NCBI GenBank assembly: GCA_958510825.1 | Contig: OY294054.1 | Span: forward strand, 15,017,390-15,081,389 | DNA length: 64,000 bases | DNA from: Brachypterus glaber | Lineage: Eukaryota > Arthropoda > Insecta > Coleoptera > Kateretidae | Reading direction: 5' to 3' | In this document: positions 23,251 to 35,530 of the stretch, one piece after another | Layout: each line of letters begins with the position of its first letter | How positions within the stretch are numbered: the stretch's first letter is position 1 | Translations under genes and position numbers: made by a program | Notes under the pieces: model-generated | Told to the model about the DNA's origin: nothing | Seen by the model: the letters and a program-made list of their open reading frames with translations, nothing else | The model's database searches: none

Positions 23251-23620
23251 CTTTTCCCAAAGTAAGGTTTGATAGGCTCCATAAATAAATAAATAAATTT
23301 TGATAATGAGGCTTGGAATTTGGAGACGCCATAAAGCTTGGAATATGGAGACGCCATAAATGTAAATAAATGAATTTAGAAAGGCTCTGTCATTTGTAAA
23401 TCGCTCTCTCTGTTTCTACAATTAAAAAGTCATTCATTATTCATCATCATAACGTCTAAATTGGGATGTGCAAATTATACCTATTATTTGTCGAGCGCAA
23501 TACACAAAATGAGTTGTCAAATTGGTGGGAAAGTTTAGTCACGAAATTTGGCCAAATAATATACTATAATACTAATGATTTTCCTGCTTACAAATGAATT
23601 CCTGAATTTACTGCCAGCTA

Positions 23621-23977
23621 GGGGCGGACTGGCTGAGTCGGCATATCAAAGGAATGTTAACGAGGCGGCCTGGTCCAGGCTATCCACTAAGAGATCCTGC
23701 GCACTAGCGGCCAAGTCGCGAGGCTAGGTCGTGGCGACCAGAAAAAACTAGAGAGCGACCAATCGAGCGCGACGAAAAAGTATAACTGGTTAATTCCAAG
23801 ACAGACCAACTAGGCCATTTCCCACAATTCTTTATTTTTGAGTAATATTTTGCCTACGTATTTTTGTGTGCTGAAAACGAAATTGACAGTGAAAAAGCTG
23901 GGATTATTTTTTTAATATATAGAAAAAGTATTGTTGTCAATTCCATTTTTTCAGATATCGAGGGGCCAATCCGCCAC
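23621..23977. mobile_element. Short TIR element with GGGGCGGACTGGC ends
   Basis: GGGGCGGACTGGCTG at 23621 is roughly mirrored by GGGGCCAATCCGCCAC ending at 23977, and each end abuts TA (23619-23620 and 23978-23979). The interior is GC-richer than the surroundings and non-coding. The ends resemble the GGGGCGGACTGG ends of hAT-type MITEs, but no 8-bp duplication is visible. A fragment (CTAATCCGCCCCTGG) lies beside the SINE at about 53401. Confidence 0.4.
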
Positions 23978-24901
23978 TAACTACTTGCCATTGCCAAGTT
24001 TATTTGGAAATTCTTTTTATATTCTTTAAAAGTCCTTCTAAAAAGACCTACCTATGTGTATACCAGTTACTTCTGTATGGTAAGCTTTCTTACTTACTGC
24101 AAATGAAGTATGCGGGTCAATTTTTATTTTTTAGAGAAAATTTCCTTTTTAAAACCGCCCCTCCCAACCTTTCTTAAAAAGTTGTTAAATTTGGATATAT
24201 ATTTTAAAAGTTGGTAAATTTGTTTTCCAAAGTTGGGAAACTGTTGGTAAATTTTTATTGTCCAAGTTGGGACATAGTATGGGTCAAAAGGTCTGCTAGG
24301 GCTAGAGCCTTTTTTTTTCCGAGATGACCTTTTTTTTTCACTCATCAAAATTTTCAGTATAGTTGAAAAATTGGGGTTTATTAGTTGGTAGATTTTCGTA
24401 CAAAATTTGAAATCTTAAATTTAATTAGTTTAAAAGATATTAAGTAAAATTTTCACCACATTTCACAATGTGGGTTAACATATTATTGCAAAACACGGTA
24501 CATATGTGTTTTTGATCAATTATTTAAAATAACTAATCGTTTTAATCTTTTTATTTCTCTCTTTAAATATTTAATTAAAAAAGTTTTTCAGCTGAAAAAT
24601 AAAACAATATTGAGAATGTCAAGCAGGACATTAAAAAGTAGTAAATTAAAACAGCCTTGAAGTTATAAAATACTTCGCATTCCTTAGTATTTTCTTTACA
24701 GTGGTTAGAATATTGCGTTTTCTCTTGATTACTTTCCAAAGTGTGGTTTCTTTGGGCTTGTGTGCGCAGTTCATTTTTAATTAGGTAAATAATAATAATA
24801 ATTAAAATGAAATGACATGCATAGATTTGTTTTTTAAACTGGTATGAATATTCCTGTCTAAAAATTTGAACTTAATAAAACCTTTTCTGCTATTTTTTAT
24901 A
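23978..24901. other. AT-rich spacer
   Basis: No gene seen. The 24124-24348 minus frame is not supported. At 24650-24720 there is a diverged copy of the repeat that also occurs at 34.5, 35.2, 47.3, 47.9 and 59.1 kb. Confidence 0.4.
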
Positions 24902-25384
24902 CAGGGAGTAACAAAAAAGGTGGGCTAGCTTACATAGCCATATTGTACTCACTGAAACAATCAAAAAAGTTGATATACACATATTGTCTAAAATTCAGAA
25001 CTCACCAGGAATTTTTGAGCTAGTGACGAGCTCAACAATGCTTTGATGTCCATAGAGGGCACTTCGAACATGTTCTTTAAATTCTCAAGCTTTTTTGTTA
25101 TAATTTTCATTTGTTTGTAATTTTAAAATACAGAATTTTAAGACAAAAAGTATTTAACTGTCAACATGACATCAAGAGGAAACATAAACTTGGCCAATGT
25201 GTTAATGTATTACTATACCAATAGTGTATTAAGGTAAAACCTCAACTAAAAAGTTAAAGTGGCCATAACTTAGAAACGAATCATATTAGACAATATGTGT
25301 ATATGAACTTTTTTGATTATTTCGGTGAGTACAATATATACAATATTATATGTATAGCCAGCCCACCTTTTTTGCTACACCCTG
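24902..25384. mobile_element. 483-bp fold-back element, CAGGG(A/T)GTA ends
   Basis: CAGGGAGTAACAAAAAAGGT at 24902 is mirrored by the end at 25384, each next to TA. The arms continue with GGTGGGCT(A/G)GCT and TTGTACTCAC(T/C)GAAA. The centre is near 25140 and non-coding. Only about 18 bp separate it from the next element. A TA target and the terminal CAGGGTG are consistent with Tc1/mariner-type mobilisation. Confidence 0.75.
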
Positions 25385-25402
25385 TATTTTTAAAAGTGTA
25401 TA

Positions 25403-26553
25403 CAGGGTGTTCCGTGAGGAAAGGGAAATATTTAAAGAATATGTTGTATAGGTCAAAATAAGAAAAAAAGTTCCCATAAACATGTCCACAAACGGCTCAT
25501 AAGGGAGCTTCAAATGGGGTACCAAAAATTTAATTTTTAATTAATAACTTAGGAACCCTTTGTGTTATAGCAACAAGGTTTTGCATGTGATCTATTCTTA
25601 ATAAGGCCTATTAGCCAATGGTATTTGCATGTAGTCACTTAAACCAGGGGCGTGCGACAAGAGGGGTCTAATCACTTTTTGGCCCCAAACTTTTTTCTGT
25701 TAAAGTTTTTTGTGGGTTTATTATTGGAATAGTATTCTTTAGGTAAAAACACATTAAAACGGTACTCTTGCTAAAATACTTTAGGATTAACCGTTTTCGA
25801 GAAAAATACAATTAAAGGCAAAATTACAAGTTTCAAGAACCAAAAATTAAACACCAAATTGTTGAAAACCAAAATTTCAATGGTGTAGGTTAACTGTACA
25901 CCAAAAACTAAGAAAAAAAGTTTGTATACAGGTAATTCCAAAAATCAATGATAAGGGAGTTATGGTCTCCAAAATTTTTGAAGGGTGATGGTACCTTTAA
26001 AATCGATTTTTGAACCTACATGTATAAAAAATTTTTTCTTAGCTTTTGATGTAGAATCACACTGCAAAATTAAAATTCTGGTTTTTAACATTTTAGTTTT
26101 AATTTTTGGTTCTAGAAAGGTGTAAGTTTGCCTTTAATTGTATTTTTTTCGAAAACAGTTAATCCTATGGTATTACAACAAGAGTACCTTTTTTATGTGT
26201 TTTTACCTTGGTTATAATATTCTAAAAATAAACCCACAAAAAAGTTGAGCAGAAGAAGTTTTGGGCAAAAAAGTGATAAGACCCCCCATTACGGACGCCC
26301 CTGGTTAAAGTAACTACATGCAAATACCATTGGCTGATAGGCTTTATAAAGCATAGATCACGTGCTAAACCTCGATGCTTTAACACAAAGGGTTCCGAAG
26401 TTATTAATAAAAAATCGAAATTTTGGGACCCCTTTGAAGGGGCTTAGCTCCCTTACGAGTTGTTTTTGGACATTTGTTTATAAGAACTTTTTTCTTATTT
26501 TGACCTCTAGAATACATCTTTAAAATATTTCCCTTTCCTCACGGAACACCCTG
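25403..26553. mobile_element. 1.15-kb fold-back element, CAGGGTGTTCCGTGAGG ends
   Basis: CAGGGTGTTCCGTGAGGAAA at 25403 is mirrored perfectly at 26534-26553, each end next to TA. Arms of about 560 bp fold back around a centre near 25965. They share block order with the element at 8948-10071 (AACCGTTTTCGA, AAAACTTTTTTCTG, GGGGCGTGCG), so the two are diverged family members. No reading frame. Confidence 0.8.
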
Positions 26554-28718
26554 TATATAACTTTTTTGTTTACAATATTGGTTTTTAAATTGGTATCAGA
26601 TCAAATCAAAACATTTTTTGAATGGAGTTTTTCAAAAACAAACGATTAGCCATTGCGTTCTTAAGGTATCGGACCAACAGACGGAAAGAGGGACAAAAGT
26701 TAAAGTTTTTGAGATGGAACAGATATGCATATAATTTTTTTATAGTGCTGAGAAGATTCTAGTAAACTCATTTATAAAGTTTGGACTTTTTTAAGTATTT
26801 AATACTCTTCCTATTGTAGATTTTTCAATAAAAACTTTAAAGTCAAGTTAATATCGTGTACTTTAACTAATAAAGAACAGTTTTGCACTAATTTAGACTA
26901 TTATTCTTTGTTGAAGTTATAGATTTTTTAAAATTATATTTTTATTTAAATTCGAGAGACATTATGGCTTCATTGCTTTAATGTCATTAGATACACCGTA
27001 AAAAAATTACTACAAATTATGAGATTATACTTAAATGAAGCAGGTAAATTTTAATATCTTATTAAGCATATAAAATGTATCTGAGCCAAGTTTTAGGCCT
27101 TGCAAGGAAACCGTTTGATTATAATCAGAGTTTAATTACAGATGTTTAAAGAAATTACAAAAATGCATGGCTAAAATGTATATAAAATAGTGACATTTCC
27201 CTTAACTTTTTTAAACGCCCTGAATTTTTTCATTTCTCTGATTTGTGGCATTTACATTTTCTGAAAGGCGTAAAGCCCAAAAATCCCGTAAATCGTAACA
27301 AAAACTTTAAAAACTGTTATAGAAATTTTAGGAATCATACAGAAATCTAAGAAGTCCGTGTACAAGTTTTTGTGGTCCAGCCCAGATGTAAAATGTATAG
27401 GACATTTGCTGTTATTTTAAAACTGACGTGTAATTTTGCATCCAATATTTATGATATTTAATTACTTTTAGCGATTTTTTTTTAAATCGAACTAAATGGC
27501 ACAGTTGAATGAAAAATTGATGTTTATTTAATGCTTTAAATTATTGATAATATTCCTTATGATGATTGATTTTACTTTTTTATTGAATTATCTTCTATTT
27601 CTAAATTTAAGTCAATTTAATTATTCATTTTAATTTAAAATACACAAATACTTACAGGATAAAATCGAGTAGTCTTAATTTATCATTTAAATTGATTTAA
27701 CAGTTTTGAGTCTCTTTTTTTTTGAAAATAGTTCATTTCTTAATAAAACAAAAATAATTATTGTATTGTATGGTAATTTAAAAATTCTAGATTTTAATAA
27801 TTTGTAGTTAAAACTAAGCATTCAAATGTTGCAATTTTAACTTACCATGTCCTAAAATTTAAGCATAAAATCAACCCGCTTTTTAAATAAAATAATAGAT
27901 CAAATACACAACTTTTTTGAGCTTTAAAATGATATATCAAATAACCCTCCTTTTCATTAAAATAAAATCTCCCCTTTGCCCTCTGCCCACATTTTAAAAC
28001 TTAGAAATATCAAAAATAGGCAAAAAGATAGTTTAAGTTGCCTTATTTATGTGTTACAAATTTGAAGTCGATATCTTAATTAGTTCAAAGTTAAAAAAAA
28101 AACAAAGGTAATTCATAAACCAGCAAACAATGCTTTATTTTTAAGCATTCAGCGAGGCATGCTTGATTTAGAGTACGCAAATGCTTAAGGTTAACCTCTG
28201 AATGCTTAAATAATTTCAAGAGAGACCAAAATTAAAAATAAATAAATGAATTAAATACTGCTATAAAAAAATTAATTGCGTTTACAAAGAAAATTAAAAA
28301 GCAAACAAAAATGCAGAAAAAATTGTCATGAAACTTGAAAAACTGCATGTCTTTTTTTCATATTTTTTCCCTTTAGAGGTAGGTTTTTCCGAGCAACTTC
28401 ATCCTAATGACTTCTCTTTATGCTATACAAGTACAGTCTGCATATAACACACTGAATTGAATTGAAATTCTATTAATTTCCAAGTTCCATAAACGCTAAG
28501 TCTGCAATGTCAATAATTTAAGTAATTCCCTTAACTCTCGTATATTCTGCAGTTCTAAGCTTTATTATGCTTATATGCAGTGCGAGAGCTTAACGGCATT
28601 TTTTTAAGGACTTAACGGGTCCTTGTACTGATAAAATATAGTTTATACTGAAAATTTAAGCCTTATAATTATAACAAGAACTAGGGGAGACTGGGGCTAG
28701 TCGCAGTAGTATGTTATA
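26554..28718. other. AT-rich spacer with repeat fragments
   Basis: No exon seen. A third copy of the C-rich block of the 2-3 kb repeat cluster is at 27940-28060. A loose hairpin built on AAGCATTCAG/CTGAATGCTT lies at 28137-28206. TAGGGGAGACTGGGGC at 28683 is a lone end of the element family at 5912. Confidence 0.4.
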
Positions 28719-28938
28719 CAGGGTGTTTCGGAAGGAAAGGGAAATATTTAAAGCATGTGTTCCAGATATCAAAATAAGAAAAAAATTCCTCTAAACATAA
28801 GTCCAAAAACGACTCGAAAGGGAGCTACGCCCCTTCAAAGGGGTTTCAAAAATTCGATTTTAATTTATTGACTCAGGAACCCTTTGTATTTTAGCAACAA
28901 GGTTTGCATATGATATATCCTTAATGTCTTATCAGGTA
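28719..28938 (+). mobile_element. Truncated CAGGGTG fold-back fragment
   Basis: CAGGGTGTTTCGGAAGGAAA starts next to TA and continues with the arm sequence of the 25403 element (GGGAAATATTTAAAG, AGCAACAAGGTTTGCAT). Homology stops near 28938; the other arm is missing. Confidence 0.7.
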
Positions 28939-30518
28939 TTTATAATTTTAAAGAATGGCTTTAGGGGGAGATACGCATGAATGGGATACAACCAAACGGC
29001 TGCCAAAATTTTATTTTTAATGTTTTATTTTTTTTATTTTTTATATTATATTATATTATATTATGTTTAGAAATATAAGAACACAGTCCAAGTGTTAAAC
29101 CTGAATAATATTTATTTTTATCAAAACTAAAAGCATTAAAAAAAAACAATAAGTGTCCCATTCATAGGTATCTCCCCCTTTATTTCTTTAAAAAAATATA
29201 ACTTAAGTATCGCGACAACGTGCCCCGTGATGGGGTAATTGGGATCCTGAATCCTGACCTAAAATTCTGAATTCATTGACCTAAAGTCTTTAATTGTAAT
29301 AAGTTCTGGACCCCGGAGGTAAACGACACCTTGTCACAAAAACGTAATTTATCAGGAGAGCAAGTTTTCGATTTTACTTTAAGTCCCCCCATCTTGAAAA
29401 GTTGTATATTTCATTGATCCAAAACAAAAGTTGTATATTTTATGTATTCAAAATACAAAAGTCGTATATTGCAGGGATTCAAAACTCAAAAGTTGTATAT
29501 TTCACGAAAAGGTAAGGACCTTTTTTTTATTTAGTCATTAACTTTTTTCTCGAAGAAAAAAGTTGTATTTTTAAGTTAAAAAAGTTGTAATATTTCACCT
29601 TATCCCCCCCATAAAATATTCTTCGCTACGGCGCTGATTAAGGTTATACAGAAACTTTAAAGTAAAGAATCTGTTCTTACCGGATTACACGTGCTCAAGC
29701 GTTAATGTGGAAATTTCTCATTAACTGAATCCCATCTGATTATAGCTTTTAGATAGACCGATTGGATCAAATAACTATACAGGGTGACAAAAAAATTTAA
29801 GGGGCGAAATTTGCTCAGAAAAATAAAAACTCTAAGAAACGTACCTCTTAAAATGGCTCCTAGTGAAGTTATCTAAAAATATGCTAAAGTTAGCCTAAGC
29901 TATTCTAACTTTTTGTTGTGTTAAGACACATTATTTGCAGTGAGACACAATAGTGAGAAAATCTGATTATGCAGTAATTACCCTTAAGAAACCAAAATTT
30001 GTGCAGTAAGAGATTTTTTTCTTAAATGTTGTATAAAATAAAAAAAAATAAAAATATATAATTAAAAAAACAACTTTTCTCTGAAGAAAATAAATTAGCT
30101 ACTAGAGATTTTTGAGGCTTCACACTGAGGGGTATTTGTACCTTTAAAATGTTTACAGTGACAAAAAGCTGTTATTAACAGTTAAAAGAAACCGATGTCT
30201 CTTTTTGTTTTGTTAAACCGTCATTGGTGCAAGTGGCCCATACAGATTTAAAAGTAAAACGTTAATTAAAGAATAAAAAGTCTTTAATATTCAAAAAGGA
30301 TTTTCAAACCTTTTTTTTTATATATGTTAATCTACAGATTGTAAATTTGACTTTAAAGTTAAATATTTAATTTGGCTTTAATGGCATGATAGAAGCAAAG
30401 CACTTTGTAGATTGCATAGCTAATCCAAAGATTAGCGATGGGGATTTTCGTAATTGTTTAACCAATTATTTAAAATTTAGATTATTACCGTATAAGAGGC
30501 ACCGTAAAAAACCGGGCA
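28939..30518. other. AT-rich spacer with simple repeats
   Basis: No gene seen. Contains an (ATATT)n array at 29041-29064 and, at 29783, another transposon end (CAGGGTGACAAAAAAATTTA) whose partner was not found. Confidence 0.45.
29396..29510. repeat. Minisatellite, about 4 units of ~31 bp
   Basis: Four units each begin AAAAGT(T/C)GTATATT and include (A/G)ATTCAAAA or a variant. A further AAAAGTTGTA motif continues past 29560 in degenerate form. Confidence 0.6.
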
Positions 30519-30704
30519 ATAGTATATTATTCAACGAGCGTATAATAATTGCTACTAATCAATGAGGGTGAATTTTGGGACACGAGCCGATGGGCGAGTT
30601 GCCTAATCACCCGAATGATTAATAACGATTATACGCGAGTAGAATACTATACTTTTAAACGGTTTATTTTTACAGACCCGTGATTAATAGGCCTATTAAT
30701 CACG
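30519..30704. repeat. Hairpin followed by a 26-bp perfect palindrome
   Basis: ATAGTATATTATTCAACGAG at 30519 is mirrored at about 30636-30655, with CGAGCGTATAATAATTG and AATCAATGAGGGTGA also mirrored, giving a stem of about 50 bp. At 30679-30704 is a perfect 26-bp palindrome (CGTGATTAATAGG and its complement). Unusual symmetry; possibly a MITE with a second palindrome at its edge. Confidence 0.6.
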
Positions 30705-31003
30705 GCCGTGGATAAATATACTTTGTATTTACCATTAATGCATTACCTGTGATTATAATATTATTATAGTTTATAGTACCGTAATATTTGTAACAAATAT
30801 AATCAGTTTCTCAACATTAGCTATTTAGGATAAATAAAACATATTCATTAAGCATTAACAAATTGTATATTCTTGGTAAATATATTAATTTTAATAAACA
30901 ATAATTGGTCCATTAAGGGAAATATATCTTAATTAACTTAATTACCACAGTTATCAATATTACCTTTAAAAATGGTCAGTGGCTCGAGGCAATTAAAAAT
31001 ATA

Positions 31004-31293
31004 CAGGGTTTTTCAGAAATAGGTTCATTAACAAAAAAACACATACAGGTACATGTTAGAATTTAATTGATTCTGATAGACAGTAATAAGTATAAAATAT
31101 ACCTTCATAATATCACTTAAATCAAATTTGAGAACGTTCAAGTATTACGTTACGCAAATTTTGATCATTTTGGAACCCCCCCCCTAGTAACGCTATTTTC
31201 CTATACCATTAACATGGGCGTAACACTCCAAAATGACCCCCCCATTAGGAGCGTTACGTAATACTTAAACGTTCCCATTTCTGAATAACCCTG
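31004..31293. mobile_element. CAGGG fold-back element carrying a nested GGGAACGTT MITE
   Basis: CAGGGTTTTTCAGAAATAGG at 31004 is mirrored by CATTTCTGAATAACCCTG ending at 31293, each next to TA. Inside, 31132-31276 is a copy of the GGGAACGTTCAAGTATTACG MITE (GAACGTTCAAGTATTACG on the left, CGTAATACTTAAACGTTC on the right). Nested transposons. Confidence 0.65.
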
Positions 31294-31331
31294 TATACTA
31301 AGAATAGCTTATTAACCACCATTACACTAAC

Positions 31332-31352
31332 ACATTACATTACATTACATTA
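31332..31352. repeat. (ACATT)n microsatellite
   Basis: Four tandem ACATT units. Confidence 0.8.
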
Positions 31353-32441
31353 CTAACTAGCATTTTTCATAAAATACGATAACAGTTACTCGTATCTTAT
31401 CGATTTAAAAATATATGAGATTTTTAATACGTTGGCGTATAAATATTACCTACTATAAAATTTCTCATATACGTAATAAATATTATATATGCATATTTAA
31501 ATAAATTTTACTGTATAAAAGCTTTCATCTGTACTCAAATAAATCACATTTTCCTATATCTTTTATTTTAATATCAAAATAAGAAAACAAGTTCTGATAA
31601 ACGTGCTTTTAAGATTAGTATGTTAGGATTGGTTGACAATGTCTACTCCTATACTCGAAATACAGGGTATCCCAGGGTTCGTAGAAAATTTAACACAGAG
31701 GGTTATCTACTCCATAAAATTTTGTTTCCCACCAATCAGCGATTGATAGGTTCACTATCTCTTACAAGTCACTCAATTTTTTATAGCTATCTTACAAAAC
31801 GTTGCCAAGCTTAGCTTTGTTTACATTTAGTTAACAATTAAACGTGACTTTTTCTCACAAATAAAACACACACAAGTAATAAAATGTAATATAAAAAACA
31901 AAGGCACAAGAATTAAAAACAAAAACCAAAGAAAATATATAAAAACGTATTAATCTAAACAAACAATATAGCGCATGCATCCGATAACAACGCAGCGACA
32001 CTCGCATACGTCATCGAAAGTCCCGACCAACCTCACTTCCCAATTTTTAGCAAAAAAAAAATTTACGATTTAAAAAAAGCGAAAAAAGAAGCTTCGGGCC
32101 TACGCTATGAAAATTAGCCCTTTACTTTTTCCAATACTTAGTATTAGATTTTGAGAAAATCTCTATATTTCACCAAAATAAGATTTTCAATTCCAGTAAG
32201 AAGTTACATTTTGGCATTCATATTTTATATTACAAAAATAAGCATTTATTTGTTAAAAAAATAAACGTAGATAAGTATCTTCCTTCTTTCGATTTTTGTC
32301 CAACGTCAGCATTTTTGTTTCCGGTTTATTGGATCCAGGTAAGTAATAAAATTCAATTTAAAATAGACATTTTTACACTAAATATACACGGTGGAATTCT
32401 AAAAATTGACGAGGGGTGTTTCGCAGGAAAATATCGACCAA

Positions 32442-32545
32442 ATTCCCTTAGTTTTTCAATTTATTCCCGTAGTTCGTTAACTAATTCCCTTATTTCGAAA
32501 ATAAATTCCCGTAGTTCGTCAATTATTCCCGTATTTCATCAATTT
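32442..32545. repeat. 21-bp minisatellite, five units (ATTCCCGTAGTTCGTCAAT)
   Basis: Five consecutive units begin ATTCCC(G/T)TA and are 20-21 bp long. Because 21 is a multiple of three, the array gives an open frame with a 7-residue repeat. Related units occur at about 42936-42999. Directly followed by a fold-back arm. Confidence 0.75.
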
Positions 32546-32547
32546 CT

Positions 32548-32946
32548 GCAGTGTTTCACCTTCAAATCATTTTTTCTCGAAAACGGTTAATCCTACAGTA
32601 TTACAACAGGAGTACCTTTTTTAAGTATTTTAAACTGAGGAATAATATTCCAAAACAAAAATTACAAAAAAAAAGTTAGACACCAGTTTTGCACAACTTA
32701 TTTTCATGTACTTATTTTAACCAGGATAAAATAAGTACATGAAAATAAGGTACGAAGATGGGCCCTATTAAGATTAGTTCAAGTGCAAAACCTCGTTGCT
32801 ATATCTTGGAGGGTTCATGAGTTATTAAATAAAAACCGATTTTTTAGCCACTTTCAAAGGGGCTTAGCTCCCTTACGACGCATTTTTAGACATATGTTTA
32901 TAGGAATTTTTGTCATATTTCAGACCCTATCTCAAATACACCGTGT
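32548..32946 (-). mobile_element. Single arm of a CACCGTG / CAGGGTG fold-back element
   Basis: Carries the arm landmarks in order: CTCGAAAACGGTTAATCCTA, CATGTACTTATTTTAACCAG, AAAACCTCGTTGCTATATC, GGGGCTTAGCTCCCTTACGA, ending CACCGTG next to TA. An extra local inverted copy of the CATGTACTTATTTTA block sits at 32704-32745. The opposite arm is missing. Confidence 0.6.
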
Positions 32947-34239
32947 ATAGCAAGTTTCATAAAGCCAATAAAATCTTCTACAATTAAATCTGAAAAATTC
33001 CATTGAATTTTTACTGCAAATAATAAAACTTGCCCAATAAAAAAACTGCTTTTAAAGCACTAGCTCTATGTACCTACTTACATTATGTAATTTGGGCAAT
33101 AGGCAAGTTTGTAACAGAAATTGACCAGTGAAATGGGCTAAGAGTAAAAGTCAGAGATTTGATTGCTTAATTTAATATGGTACAAATCTACAAGTTTTAA
33201 AGAAATTGAATAAAATATGAAATAATATTTTGTTCAAAATCTACCACATCCAGTAAGTGTAAGTGTGGTTTCCATTTACTGCTTTTTTATGGCCACATGT
33301 CTCATTTCACACAAATCTTACCCTATTTGAGAATCCTTAAAGCTTGAAAACGGAAGGGGGTAATTTTTTAAAAATAAGTTGGTTTCCTTTAAAGAAAAAT
33401 GTTGCAGAAAGTATTTTATTTTTCTGACCTAGATATATGATCGACCACTTTGAAAAATTACCAGACCTCTATACACTATACACTGAGAAAATGATTTCAT
33501 TAAGTTTTAACCGGAAATCGCTTTTGTTGAACCGATGCTTAAAATAACGCCTTCTTGAGAAAACTTAAATAAATTTAATTAATTAAAATAACTTTACATG
33601 CAAGTAATAAATTTCAAGCATTAAATGATGAAAGTTTTTACGTAACAATTAAAAACGTTCACAGGCTTAAGCTTATGGTAATTTAAATTTATATTACAGC
33701 CATTTTTGGTTTATTTTATACATAGAGAAAGAATATATGTATGCTAAAAAAAAGCAATTAGGTAATATATGCGGCTTTTAAGCATTTATTCTTAAACCTA
33801 TAGAAACTCAGAGTTCCTACAGAGTTTCGAACCCTTATCAAAGGTAAAAAACTATAATCAAACATGAAGGAATAAATATTAAAACGGTTATAGATTTTTG
33901 CAGTTGTTCTCCGAGTGTAAAGATTTCGACTTCTATATAAGTTTGTATTACTTTTCTTTCAAACTTATTATTGGGAAGAATTCTTAAATATACAGAAGTG
34001 CCAGCTTTTGGTACTTATTCGCAAGTACAAGTTTAAAAATGGTATTCGACACTTTTATTTTTTACTTTAAGCACTTTTTTCCGACCACACGTTTTACTAT
34101 GTATCTGGGAACTATAAAATGTTGGGGTAATTCCGCAGAAGCCAAATAAACAAGTTTTTTTTCTTTAATTTCTCCTTTTTGGATATTTTTTAATAAACCA
34201 TATTAGCAAAAAATTTATTTTTTTTTTAAGTTGATTTTT

Positions 34240-35530
34240 TGGTTTGATGAACAGAAATCCATTTATCTCCACTACTATGGAATTCGGAGCATTAGATTTT
34301 CACAGCTTGTTTTAATGTTTGTATTTTCAACACTGAAATGACTTCTTTCTGAAATAAAAATATAAGAATAAATTGTATTTAAACTGCAATATTAGTTTAA
34401 ATGTGCTCTCGAATAAAAAACATACATTTATATTTACGTATCTTTGAAAATGCTGAAAAATACTGCAGTTGCCTAAGAATAATATTTTATCTATTGGTAA
34501 AGATATGTAAAGCTACGCATTGCATTATATACTATTTACAGTGGATGGTATATTGCATTTTTCCAAAATGGTTAAACTGAAGTTAAAATTATTTAAAATG
34601 CAAAATAAAATATTGCTGCCAACAAAAGAATATTTGCTCTATACAGGGTGATTCAGAAATAAGGTTCAAAATTTTAAGGGATGATTCTAGGTCTCGTTCT
34701 AGGTCCAAAAGTATGAAAAAAAAAGTTTCCATAAAGGTTGATCCGGAAATGAGTCCTAAGGGAGCTCCGACCCTTGTAAAGGTACATCTAAAAAGTAGCT
34801 CGTATTTAAAAAAGTTTGGGGCAAAAAAGTGATATCGCCCCCCCCCCCATTTTTCACGGCATTGGTGAAAATTACCAAAAAAAAATACATAAAATAATAG
34901 CCTTTATCAATCTTAAGGCATGTTTAAAAAATCGTTACTGTGGTTTATGGGGTTCCAGAGATATTAAATAACAACTACTTTTCAGATGTACCCTTAGGAG
35001 GGTCGTAGCTCCCTTAGGGATCATTTCCGGACCAAATTTATAGGAACTTTTTCATTATTTTGGACCTAGAATCACCCCTTAACATTTTGTACCTTTTTTA
35101 TAAATCACCCTGTATAGAGGAAATATTCTTTTGTTGGCAGCAATATTTTATTTTGCATTTTAAATAATTTTAACTTCAGTTTAACTATTTGGAAAGATGC
35201 AATATACAATCCACTGTATATAGTATATAATGCATTACATTTATTCCTTCACCAATAGATAAAATATTATTCTTATGCAACTGCAGTATTTTTAAGCATT
35301 TTCAAAGATAGTACGTAAATATAAATGTATGTTTTTTATTCGAGAGCACATTTAAACTAATATTGCAGTTTAAATACAATTTATTCTTATACTTTTATTT
35401 CAAAAAGAAGTAATTTCAGTGTTGAAAATACAAACATTAAAACAAGCTTTAAAAATCTAATGCTCCGAATTCCATAGTATACTCATTAGATTTTTCATGA
35501 AATAATGTGGAGATAAATGGATTTCTGGAT
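34240..35530. repeat. 1.29-kb giant hairpin with a fold-back MITE at its centre
   Basis: The outer left arm (ATCCATTTATCTCCAC at about 34258, GAATTCGGAGCATTAGAT, TTTAAACTGCAATATTAG, CTGCCAACAAAAGAATATT) is mirrored step by step in 35115-35522. The inner element (34644-35112) sits exactly at the axis, so both palindromes share one centre and form one continuous stem of about 640 bp per arm. No reading frame. Part of the outer arm (TATGTAATGC...GCATTCCAT) belongs to a dispersed family also at 24.7, 47.3, 47.9 and 59.1 kb. Confidence 0.75.
34644..35112. mobile_element. 469-bp CAGGGTGATTCAGAAATAAG fold-back element
   Basis: CAGGGTGATT at 34644 is mirrored by AATCACCCTG ending at 35112, each flanked by TA. 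Arms share GGGAGCT(C/A)CGACCCT and GGTCC(A/G)AAAGTA-type blocks. One-armed fragments occur at 45870-46046 and 57891-58045. A run of 13 C lies at about 34841-34853 near the centre. Confidence 0.75.

Larger units (their letters stand above)
31353..34239. other. AT-rich spacer
   Basis: No gene seen outside the two repeats listed separately. The small open frames at 31620-31814 and 32315-32590 are not supported; the latter reads through a 21-bp tandem array. Confidence 0.4.

Noticed and set aside
32315..32590. 91-codon frame with a 7-residue repeat
   Set aside because: The repeat peptide is a by-product of the 21-bp minisatellite and the frame ends inside a transposon arm.
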